This document shows positions 1 through 6,223 of a DNA stretch of 6,982 nucleotides, one piece after another. The DNA comes from a bacterium. Its GTDB lineage: Bacteria; JAJVIF01; JAGGVT01. Made by a program: the position numbers and the translations under genes. How positions within the stretch are numbered: the first letter of the stretch is position 1; every line of letters begins with the position of its first letter. Under the pieces are notes generated by a model. The model did no database searches. It saw nothing but the letters and a program-made list of their open reading frames with translations, and was not told the DNA's origin. Location of the stretch: assembly GCA_021157815.1 (NCBI GenBank), contig JAGGVT010000021.1, positions 1 to 6,982 on the forward strand. The letters run 5' to 3'.

Positions 1-41
1 ATGCAATTTAGATAACGAAGTGCCAATCAATCAAGAGTTAC

Positions 42-47
42 AAGGTG
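42..47 (+). promoter_or_regulatory. Ribosome binding site deciding the start of the first lipoprotein gene
   Basis: AAGGTG lies 6 bases before ATG 54. The in-frame GTG at 45 is part of this SD-like hexamer, and has only a weak AAGAG (33-37) before it. Starting at 54 also gives a compact signal peptide (M-I-S-R followed by a hydrophobic run). The promoter of this gene is not recognisable in the 53 bases available and probably lies outside the window. Confidence 0.6.
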
Positions 48-53
48 AAGCAA

Positions 54-3020
54 ATGATATCTAGAACTATTGCCTGTTTTTTGGCTATTTTCGCAATACT
101 GGTAATCGTGGGTTGTTCAAAAGGCGGGAATCCTGTAACTCCTCAGGACAGCCATACGGGGATTAGTGAAATCAGTTCGCTTCCTGTCGGGGTAACATCG
201 TGGTTTGATGCCGGTTCCCCTGCGAGTGGCGCAGGCGCTCTCGGCTTGTTCAATCTAAGCGTCAATCCTGATGAAATATCTGCCGAGCTGATACCGGTTC
301 GCCAAACCGCGCTTACCGATGTTATTGAAATAGTGGATATTACAAATTTCCTTCAGGTGTCGCCATGTGTTGACTGCGCACGAATAAAATCAGTGGGAAT
401 CGACACTGACGGGAATATAGTTGTGTCGATTGGGATAAAACATCCGTTTGCCGCCGGGGATGAAAGCAAGCCAATAACAGCATCCAATCGCGCTGATCTT
501 CATGTTTTCAATATTGAGGGAACAATTGTATCGAATAATGAGGGAACTTATTTCAGCGGGACAGGCCAAAGCATATCAGAATTCCGCCTTGTAAACGCGG
601 ATGGATATTCAGCATATCTTGACAGCGTTCTCGATGATATCTATCCCACCGAAGCGACACTGCATCCGTATATTCTCCATTACGATGATTACACAAGCGG
701 GAATTTCGCCTGGTATTACCCGACCGGATTTTTAAGCGTAACCACACCATCGCCAAGTGGAAATCTGGTAATGGCGATGGGGTCGGATTATGACTACAAG
801 GATTATGTGTTCAAACTTGAAGATGGCAGTATGGATTTCATCTACGTTGTCGGTTGCACTTACGCTGTAAGCTCCACTGGAAAAAATAACAGGTTTACAC
901 CTGAATACCGTATTCCGCAGCATAATAAAAAAGCGGCAAGTGAGGTTCGAGTTGATATTACATCGAATGAGCTGAAAGCGGGGCATATATCGTCAACGGC
1001 TGAAATTGCAATTCGTGTTGTTGATATCAGCCATGGCGTCGCTGTTGGCGAGAGACTGGATGAAATGCTGGCGGACAGCTCTGTTGCAGCAATTACAGTT
1101 GATATTCCACAGATTGTATCCAGTCCGATAACGGTTGACATTTCAGCGCCGTCGGGAAGCGGCCATTCCCCAACTGACCCGCTTGTTTACAGCGCGACAA
1201 TCACGAACGAACTGGGAGCGGATTCAGGTGTATATCTCGGACTGGCAAAGGTTCTCGACAGTTATCCTCCTGGCATGAACGAGTTGCCGCTGCTTGAAAA
1301 TATGGATGGCATTCAACGTGCCAATCCGGGTGATGCTCCTCTTGATGGGCTTTTCGAAATTACAGAATTCGCAACTTACACGATATTTGAATTGCCGATA
1401 GAATTTGAAAATGAACCTCCGGTGGCTGTTCTTGAGCCGAATCAATTTAAAGCGCTTGTTGGCAATACTGTAAACTGGGATGCCACAGCATCGTATGACC
1501 CGGATGACTCGATTGTCCAGTATGAATGGGACTTTTTCATCGAGGATGGCGACGAAGCTAATTTCACTCCGGATGGTTCTCCTACGTATCCGCCTGAGAG
1601 TACGATAATCTCACCGCCTTATGACCAGGCAGGATTGGCATACGCCGCTGTGCGCGTGACGGATGAATTTGACGCGACTGATATCGCGGTTGTCAGCTTT
1701 GAGGTGGTTGATCCTGTTTTTGATGATGTCTATTTTGACTTTTCCACTATTGATATTAAGGAAATCCATGTTACGGGTTCAGGCTTCGGAAGTGAGTTGG
1801 CGGACAGCATCATTTATCTGGATGGTGCAACAACCGGTTTCACTTTTATCAGTTGGCAGGATGATGAGATTGTTATTCAGATCAGCAATGATAACCTTGA
1901 CCATGAGCTTCAATTTGACATTGGTGGAGTAATGGCATCTGTTGTTCCCGTTCCTGAATCTGAAGCGCTTCTGATTATCTATAACTCCAACGACAGCGAT
2001 TCGGTTTCAATAAAGGATTACTACGCCAGCGATGTTACTGGGCGAGATATCAAGGATGACATGATACTCGCGCTTGATCTTTCGCTTGGTGAAAGCATCA
2101 CACGCACTCAGTACGACGACGAGATAAAAACTCCGGTTGAAACGTTTATCGAAAGCAATAATCTGAAATACCGCATTAAATATATTGTTTTGGCAAAAGG
2201 AATCCCCCTGAAAATCCAAAAAACACATGGAAGCAGCTATACTGATCTTGACTACGCGGCGCTGGAAAGTGAAATGACATTGTTGTTCGATAATGACTAC
2301 AATCTTGATGGTAGAATTGGCAATCCATATTACTCAAAGCCTGCCGGAGAGTATTTCCATCCGTTCAAGTGGACAGGCTACCAGAACGCGACGTTTGCAT
2401 ATTTGGTAACACGCCTTGCAGCCTGGGATCTTGATGAAGTCTATGCAATGATAGACAGGGGACTGAATCCATATTCAGGAAGCGCCGCCTATGGCGTTCT
2501 GGACGGTGATCCGGGCAAATGGTATGACCAGATGGAGAATGCCCATTCCAATTACGATTCGCTTGGAATTCAGCATGTTTATGATAATTCAAATATTTTT
2601 GTAACCGCTGACACGATAGGGGACACGTCAATCAGCGACAATATAATCGCATATACCGGCCATGGTGTTCATCACAATAGTAACCCTCCGAGCGGTGGGC
2701 TTTATATTCTTAACGATCTTGGATTCGGTTTGTTAAACGGCGCGATTTTCAATTCGTATGAATCATTCAACGGCACAACGTATATTGAGGCAAATCGATC
2801 GAGCCACGGCATGGTTAGTGACTGGATTAGAATTGGCGGTACTGGCGGTGTTGGGCATGTTTATGAACCGTGGTCGGATGGAGTCGCCAACGAAAGCCTG
2901 CTGTATCCGGCTCAGATCGCAAAAAACAATCTCGCCGAGGCATGCTGGATTTCCCTTAGATATTTAAGCTGGACTGAAACCATTCCGGGCGACCCGTTGT
3001 GCATTATTGATATTCAGTAA
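54..3020 (+). CDS. Mosaic lipoprotein: paralogous N-module, PKD-like, IPT/TIG-like and TIGR03790-like C-terminal domain
   Basis: 988-residue exported lipoprotein of unknown function. Seen: residues 1-20 form a signal peptide with lipobox IVGC, so Cys21 is the predicted lipidated residue; Ser at +2 fits outer-membrane sorting. Residues about 40-449 are homologous to the next gene (C105xxC108, HPF at 130-132, NR at 145-146). Residues about 454-553 look like a PKD domain (start NEPPVAV, then YEWDFF, end VVSFEVVD). Residues 557-632 resemble an IPT/TIG domain (VTGSGFG). Residues 637-982 match my memory of TIGR03790: YNSND, RTQYDDEI, YIVLAKGIPL, LVTRL, GGVGHVYEP and terminal GDPL. A dockerin/EF-hand-like loop lies at 748-757. 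TIGR03790 is an uncharacterised family found in scattered phyla. The YTGHG at 867-871 recalls C25/caspase-fold peptidases, but a Cys is lacking where the nucleophile would be, so proteolysis is not claimed. Start: ATG 54 is preferred over in-frame GTG 45 because AAGGTG (42-47) is a well-placed SD for ATG. Domain-family calls are from recognition, not a search. Confidence 0.85.
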   Translation: MISRTIACFLAIFAILVIVGCSKGGNPVTPQDSHTGISEISSLPVGVTSWFDAGSPASGAGALGLFNLSVNPDEISAELIPVRQTALTDVIEIVDITNFLQVSPCVDCARIKSVGIDTDGNIVVSIGIKHPFAAGDESKPITASNRADLHVFNIEGTIVSNNEGTYFSGTGQSISEFRLVNADGYSAYLDSVLDDIYPTEATLHPYILHYDDYTSGNFAWYYPTGFLSVTTPSPSGNLVMAMGSDYDYKDYVFKLEDGSMDFIYVVGCTYAVSSTGKNNRFTPEYRIPQHNKKAASEVRVDITSNELKAGHISSTAEIAIRVVDISHGVAVGERLDEMLADSSVAAITVDIPQIVSSPITVDISAPSGSGHSPTDPLVYSATITNELGADSGVYLGLAKVLDSYPPGMNELPLLENMDGIQRANPGDAPLDGLFEITEFATYTIFELPIEFENEPPVAVLEPNQFKALVGNTVNWDATASYDPDDSIVQYEWDFFIEDGDEANFTPDGSPTYPPESTIISPPYDQAGLAYAAVRVTDEFDATDIAVVSFEVVDPVFDDVYFDFSTIDIKEIHVTGSGFGSELADSIIYLDGATTGFTFISWQDDEIVIQISNDNLDHELQFDIGGVMASVVPVPESEALLIIYNSNDSDSVSIKDYYASDVTGRDIKDDMILALDLSLGESITRTQYDDEIKTPVETFIESNNLKYRIKYIVLAKGIPLKIQKTHGSSYTDLDYAALESEMTLLFDNDYNLDGRIGNPYYSKPAGEYFHPFKWTGYQNATFAYLVTRLAAWDLDEVYAMIDRGLNPYSGSAAYGVLDGDPGKWYDQMENAHSNYDSLGIQHVYDNSNIFVTADTIGDTSISDNIIAYTGHGVHHNSNPPSGGLYILNDLGFGLLNGAIFNSYESFNGTTYIEANRSSHGMVSDWIRIGGTGGVGHVYEPWSDGVANESLLYPAQIAKNNLAEACWISLRYLSWTETIPGDPLCIIDIQ

Positions 3021-3035
3021 CTTATTCAGCATGGT

Positions 3036-3047
3036 CGGAAAGCCGGG
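3036..3047. repeat. Degenerate intergenic repeat motif CGGAAAGCCGGG after the first gene
   Basis: The 12-mer differs at one base from CGGAAAGTCGGG at 5610-5621, in the GC-rich repeat cluster after the second gene. Related CGGAAA motifs occur at 5665-5671 and at 6728-6743 after the third gene. It lies 15 bases past the stop codon. It does not form a convincing terminator here: only a 3-bp CGG/CCG stem and a short T-rich run are visible. Confidence 0.4.
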
Positions 3048-3051
3048 GGTT

Positions 3052-3080
3052 TTGACATTTTTCGAGGGGAAATGTATCAT
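3052..3080 (+). promoter_or_regulatory. Sigma70-type promoter for the second lipoprotein gene
   Basis: A perfect -35 TTGACA (3052-3057), a 17-base spacer and a -10 TATCAT (3075-3080, one mismatch to TATAAT) are visible. Transcription would start near 3087 and give a leader of about 110 bases before ATG 3199. This suggests the second gene has its own transcription unit. It also argues against the small reading frame that would start at ATG 3072, because that codon lies upstream of the expected transcription start. Confidence 0.65.
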
Positions 3081-3187
3081 ATTGATGTAACCAGTAAAGG
3101 CAGCCGTGAATTACCAACAGCATTTCAGATTAACAGTATTACCAGCAGTTTGGAATTTCTAAAGTTTACTTATCAAAGTCTATTGTC

Positions 3188-3193
3188 GAGGTG
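3188..3193 (+). promoter_or_regulatory. Ribosome binding site of the second lipoprotein gene
   Basis: GAGGTG lies 5 bases before ATG 3199, a strong SD match with good spacing. It fixes the start so that the protein begins directly with a lipoprotein signal peptide. Confidence 0.7.
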
Positions 3194-3198
3194 GTGTT

Positions 3199-5487
3199 AT
3201 GCATTACTTCAAAAGTGTATGTTTTGTGATTGCCACAATGATTCTGGCTTTTCTAATTGGATGTTCCGGCGGGAGTGGGCCTCTTGCGCCATCAGCAAAC
3301 AACAGTAACACATTAGATAACACTCTTCCGGTAATTTCCCTTTCATCAATGGGTGATACATGCCAGGGGATTGCCTTGATGGGAGCGTATGAGCTAAGCA
3401 TTGATCCGGCATTTGCATCAGCGGAACTGGTCGCAAAGCGCGTTTCCTCGATTGGTGAGGATTATATCGTAAGTGGAATCGGTTTTTTCACAATCGCACC
3501 GTGCGCGACATGTTTGAAAATCATAGGCGTAAGTTTGGATATGACTGAAGCAACATTGACTTTTGCGATTACCCATCCATTCCCGGCTGGTGATGTGCTC
3601 CAGCCGCCATCAGCGGAGAATCGTCTCGACTTGGATGTCTTCGACCTGGCAATGGTGATTCTGCCAACCGGGGCGACATCGACAACGTACTCACAGACGG
3701 GCAGCAGCGTTTACTCCGGATTCTGTATTGAGCCGGACGGTTATACCAGCGAACTTGCCAATGTTATCAGCGATACTGCAGCTTTGCCGTTCTTCCTTAT
3801 TGTTGATGACAGCACTGATTTTGACCCGCCTGAATCAACATGGAACAAATTCGCAATGGGCGCTGAAAAAACTTTCGATGTCGGATTCAACCTGGCATCA
3901 GGAACACTTTTTTTTGATATGTATCTGACCATGGGGTACGGGTTCTCCGCTGTCAAAAAGGACAGGCTTCTGCCGAAATATTACAATCCTGAGTTTAACC
4001 GTAAAGCCGCGTGGAAAGTTGATGTTACTCCGCCTGAGGGAGCGAATCCGCCAATGAGTGGCAATACCTGGCTCGACAACGATACAACAACGGCTTTTGA
4101 TGTTGTAGTCGATGTTTATGACTGGCAGATTGGCGCGGTAGTTTCAATCGAAGATGATTTTGGAAATGCCGACCCGTCAGAGGTTTTCGCCTTAAGCGCG
4201 CCATCCGGTGTAACAGTTGAAATTCCGGGCATGAATGGCACACTGCCACAGGCGTCATCTCCTGATAATCCAACATCAACCGGAATGCCGGATGACCCCT
4301 GGATTTACACAATTCCAATAGCGAACGAGAACAGCCTGAGCGCCGGTGAGTATTTCAGCCTTGTTAAAGTAACCGATGAGCGGCCTGTTCTGGCGCCTGC
4401 CGATGGCCGGGATTTTCTAATCGACACTCCTGACGGCATTCAACTTGTTAATTACGAGATGCCTGAATACGCGACATATCAGGTGTTCACAGCGACAGTT
4501 GTCAGCGGATGCGGCCCTATTACAGGACAGGTCGATTCACCCGCCTGCCCGGTTACTGATCAGGGGAATGGCGCGACTGTCGATTTCACAGTCAGCGCGA
4601 CCAGTGATAATGGCGGTGGAAATATAGTTCTTTATGAGGTTGATTTCGATTACGATGGAAATAATTTCACAATGGACGATTCCAATACGGATGGCATTTT
4701 CGACAACGTGGGCCCTTTCACAGTGCCTGACCCATGCGTTGATAATATTCCCTACAATTACACAGTTGCTTTTAGAGGCACCGATGAATGTACTCCGGCG
4801 AATGTTACTGTTTTCGCAACATGCGTTGTGACTGTTAACATGTGCTGCAATCAGGCTGAATTGTATTATCAGTTCGACAGCTGCACCACGCCAACATACG
4901 AATGTGATGGCTGGAGCGCGAAGGACTGGCGCTCATCGACTGGCGGCTGCGGTTTGCCAAATGAGGATGATGCATTATCCTGGGACGACGTATCCTGGGG
5001 TGATTTCAAATGGGGATGCAACATCGGAGGTCCCTTGTGTGATGACATTACATTTCCATATATAACATCCGGTCCCGACCCAATTGGCAGTACTTACGGC
5101 ACCTGTGATTGGGAGGCTGATCATGATGAGTTTGCCGATTTCAATGTCGTGAGTCCGGTTATTAACCTTCCGCAATCATCAGACGGGCAGATTGAATTCG
5201 ACCATTGCAATTATTTTGCCGATGCGAGTGCAACTTTCACGCTGTACATTTCAGAAGACGGATGCAATGGCCCGTGGGTGGAACTCTGGGTCTCAACTGA
5301 TATGGAAGGATGTTACAACGATTCAACAGTAGATATCTCAAGCTATTCAGGCAGCAATATCATGTTTAGATTTCAATATTCAGCAGTGGATTATATCTCG
5401 AACGCGAATGCATGTGGTGATAATGCTGGTGTCGTTTTTGACAATACTCGGATATTCGGCTGTTTTAATGGTGATTTGCACGACTAA
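3199..5487 (+). CDS. Mosaic lipoprotein paralogue with PKD-like segment and cysteine-rich jelly-roll C-terminus
   Basis: 762-residue exported lipoprotein of unknown function. Seen: the signal peptide ends in lipobox LIGC with Cys22, followed by a Ser/Gly-rich linker. Residues about 43-430 are homologous to the preceding protein: PC102xxC105, HPFPAGD at 126-132, NRLDLDVF at 141-148, NRKAAWKVDV near 267-276, and DGIQ...EYATYQVF at 412-430. Residues about 437-548 resemble a PKD-type beta-sandwich, with acidic DFDYDG (482-487) and DSNTDG (494-499) loops that look Ca-binding. Residues about 552-755 hold 12 cysteines and patterns of a MAM/M6-peptidase C-terminal jelly roll (VSPVINLP, VDISSYSGSNIMFRF, GVVFDNTRIFG). 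No catalytic motif is seen, so adhesion or ligand binding at the cell surface is inferred. The end has TAA followed by in-frame TAG and TAA. Its own promoter (3052-3080) and a terminator (5536-5562) suggest a single-gene unit. Domain names are by recognition only. Confidence 0.85.
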   Translation: MHYFKSVCFVIATMILAFLIGCSGGSGPLAPSANNSNTLDNTLPVISLSSMGDTCQGIALMGAYELSIDPAFASAELVAKRVSSIGEDYIVSGIGFFTIAPCATCLKIIGVSLDMTEATLTFAITHPFPAGDVLQPPSAENRLDLDVFDLAMVILPTGATSTTYSQTGSSVYSGFCIEPDGYTSELANVISDTAALPFFLIVDDSTDFDPPESTWNKFAMGAEKTFDVGFNLASGTLFFDMYLTMGYGFSAVKKDRLLPKYYNPEFNRKAAWKVDVTPPEGANPPMSGNTWLDNDTTTAFDVVVDVYDWQIGAVVSIEDDFGNADPSEVFALSAPSGVTVEIPGMNGTLPQASSPDNPTSTGMPDDPWIYTIPIANENSLSAGEYFSLVKVTDERPVLAPADGRDFLIDTPDGIQLVNYEMPEYATYQVFTATVVSGCGPITGQVDSPACPVTDQGNGATVDFTVSATSDNGGGNIVLYEVDFDYDGNNFTMDDSNTDGIFDNVGPFTVPDPCVDNIPYNYTVAFRGTDECTPANVTVFATCVVTVNMCCNQAELYYQFDSCTTPTYECDGWSAKDWRSSTGGCGLPNEDDALSWDDVSWGDFKWGCNIGGPLCDDITFPYITSGPDPIGSTYGTCDWEADHDEFADFNVVSPVINLPQSSDGQIEFDHCNYFADASATFTLYISEDGCNGPWVELWVSTDMEGCYNDSTVDISSYSGSNIMFRFQYSAVDYISNANACGDNAGVVFDNTRIFGCFNGDLHD

Positions 5488-5494
5488 TAGTAAC

Positions 5495-5520
5495 GTGATT
5501 TGTATATGTGATTTGTATAT
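5495..5520. repeat. Perfect 13-bp tandem duplication
   Basis: GTGATTTGTATAT occurs twice head to tail (5495-5507 and 5508-5520). A partial third copy, GTGATTTG, lies at 5471-5478 inside the end of the second gene. It sits between the triple stop and the terminator. It is most simply a slippage duplication, and I see no promoter or binding-site role. Confidence 0.7.
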
Positions 5521-5535
5521 GTTGGATGAGTAACA

Positions 5536-5562
5536 GCAGAGGGTTCAAACTCTCTGCCTTTT
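5536..5562 (+). terminator. Rho-independent terminator of the second lipoprotein gene
   Basis: The left arm GCAGAGGGT (5536-5544) pairs with ACTCTCTGC (5549-5557) across a TCAA loop, giving a 9-bp stem with one G-T wobble. It is followed by CTTTT. It lies about 50 bases after the stop codon, in the correct orientation. Confidence 0.7.
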
Positions 5563-5586
5563 AATTATACACGCACCGGGACACAA

Positions 5587-5690
5587 GCCGGGAGCTTCGG
5601 CACCCTTGCCGGAAAGTCGGGTGCTTCAGCACCCCTGTAAAAAACCGGGGCTTACGCACCTTCGCCGGAAAGGTTGCCGACACTCCCGGC
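5587..5690. repeat. GC-rich nested hairpin / degenerate 28-bp repeat cluster
   Basis: Three head-to-tail units of 28-29 bases are seen at 5588-5616, 5617-5644 and 5645-5672, on the pattern CCGGG-GCTTC-GCACC followed by GCCGGAAAG in units 1 and 3. Each can form its own hairpin: GGGAGC/GCACCC with TTCG loop (one mismatch), perfect GGGTGC/GCACCC with TTCA loop (5619-5634), and GGGGC/GCACC with TTAC loop (one mismatch). The whole block is bounded by a 16-base inverted repeat, 5587-5602 against 5675-5690, matching at 14 of 16 positions. It is clearly more GC-rich than its flanks. It resembles REP/BIME-like intergenic repeats; a structured RNA or an attC-like site is less likely. Confidence 0.65.
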
Positions 5691-5730
5691 ATGCCGTATT
5701 AAACATGGTCAATTCAGGGCGTAATAAGAA

Positions 5731-5938
5731 AAGTGTCTCATAACCCCACATTTTCTGTCATGCTGAACGATTTCTGTCTTTCTGAACGATTTCTGTCATT
5801 CTGAACGAAGTGAAGAATCTATTCGCGATAACATAAATATTTCTTATTAGATATAATCACCAACTCAGTCGCATATAGATTTTTCGCTGCGATCAGAATG
5901 ACAAACTTTTTCGCTTATAATGCGGTTCTGAGACAGTT
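5731..5938. mobile_element. MITE-like non-coding inverted-repeat element, about 205 bp
   Basis: The outer ends match as an inverted repeat: 5734-5748 against 5921-5935 agree at 13 of 15 positions, with TGTCTCA at the left end and TGAGACA at the right. Inner arms 5794-5820 and 5877-5903 agree at 23 of 27 positions and carry the core TGTCATTCTGAACGAAG. This core resembles a motif I know as widespread in bacterial intergenic DNA. There is no open reading frame inside. No clear target-site duplication is visible at either edge, so the exact borders are uncertain. It is best read as a non-autonomous or decayed element; the mobilising enzyme is not in the window. Confidence 0.6.
5752..5808. repeat. 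Three tandem 19-bp repeats in the left arm of the MITE-like element
   Basis: Units at 5752-5770, 5771-5789 and 5790-5808 follow TTTCTGTCATTCTGAACGA. Units 1 and 2 each differ from unit 3 at one position. The right arm of the element has only a single counterpart, so the triplication is an expansion of the left arm. Confidence 0.85.
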
Positions 5939-6093
5939 TCCACGCGGCGCCCCTACACCACACTGCCATTTTACGCACCCGTTATCCTTTTCAACAGACC
6001 CCGGTTTCCAGCTGGCTGGGGAAATATTTGGATAATTTAATCGGGAAAATAAATCAACTATATACCTGATATAAGGGCGATATTACATTGTAT
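5939..6093. other. Non-coding stretch with no recognisable feature
   Basis: Between the MITE-like element and the palindrome I see no credible reading frame, RNA gene or terminator. The sequence goes from GC-rich (5941-6020, with a short CCCC/GGGG inverted pair around 6000-6020) to AT-rich. It may hold part of the upstream region of the third gene. Confidence 0.5.
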
Positions 6094-6113
6094 TAAATGC
6101 CTTAAGGTATTTA
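6094..6113. promoter_or_regulatory. Operator-like 20-bp palindrome upstream of the third gene
   Basis: TAAATGCCTTAAGGTATTTA is self-complementary at 18 of 20 positions, around a perfect CCTTAAGG core (6100-6107). It lies about 110 bases before ATG 6224 and just upstream of a weak promoter candidate. That position suits a dimeric regulator's binding site. No regulator is encoded in the window. Confidence 0.35.
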
Positions 6114-6139
6114 TTGGCAGCTATTCCGGTTATGATAAT
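6111..6139 (+). promoter_or_regulatory. Weak promoter candidate for the third lipoprotein gene
   Basis: A -35-like TTATTG (6111-6116), a 17-base spacer and GATAAT (6134-6139) can be read here, overlapping TATGAT (6131-6136). The -10 is good but the -35 is poor. The leader would be about 80 bases. The overlap with the palindrome at 6094-6113 would allow repression or activation. Confidence 0.25.
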
Positions 6140-6209
6140 TTCTTATCCGCAACTTCAAGCTAAAACCAGAGAGTAAAATCACGATATTATTCACGAAACC
6201 TAAAACAGC

Positions 6210-6215
6210 GGAGGT
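6210..6215 (+). promoter_or_regulatory. Ribosome binding site of the third lipoprotein gene
   Basis: GGAGGT lies 8 bases before ATG 6224. A nearer ATG at 6216 touches the SD directly and reads only Met-Gln-stop; its TAA overlaps the ATG of the gene by one base (TAATG). The spacing favours 6224. Confidence 0.75.
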
Positions 6216-6223
6216 ATGCAATA

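Noticed and set aside
45-53. GTG start giving a three-residue longer first protein
   Set aside because: The GTG is part of the SD-like AAGGTG serving ATG 54, and its own upstream SD is poor.
553-2631. Several antisense and alternate-frame open stretches of 60-95 codons inside the first gene
   Set aside because: They lie opposite or within a long gene with clear domains, lack good ribosome sites, and encode low-complexity or Cys/Arg-rich products typical of shadow frames.
2970-3020. C-terminal PEP-CTERM sorting signal on the TIGR03790-like protein
   Set aside because: The protein ends shortly after GDPL with no PEP motif, no transmembrane segment and no basic tail; it is anchored by its N-terminal lipid instead.
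3034-3060. Terminator after the first gene
   Set aside because: Only a 3-bp stem and short T stretches can be formed, so no intrinsic terminator can be supported there.
3072-3308. 78-codon + strand reading frame with an SD-like GAGGGGAA before its ATG
   Set aside because: Its start codon lies between the -35 and -10 of the promoter for the second gene, its end overlaps that gene by 110 bases in another frame, and the product has no recognisable features.
3204-5175. Antisense and alternate-frame open stretches inside the second gene
   Set aside because: Same reasons: overlap with a well-supported gene and no protein-like features.
5587-5690. Possible tRNA, riboswitch or integron attC site
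   Set aside because: No cloverleaf or known riboswitch core can be read, and no integrase or attC-type core sites are seen; the repeating hairpin pattern fits a repeat element better.
5752-5808. Possible CRISPR array
   Set aside because: The 19-bp units are directly adjacent with no spacers, and there are no cas genes.
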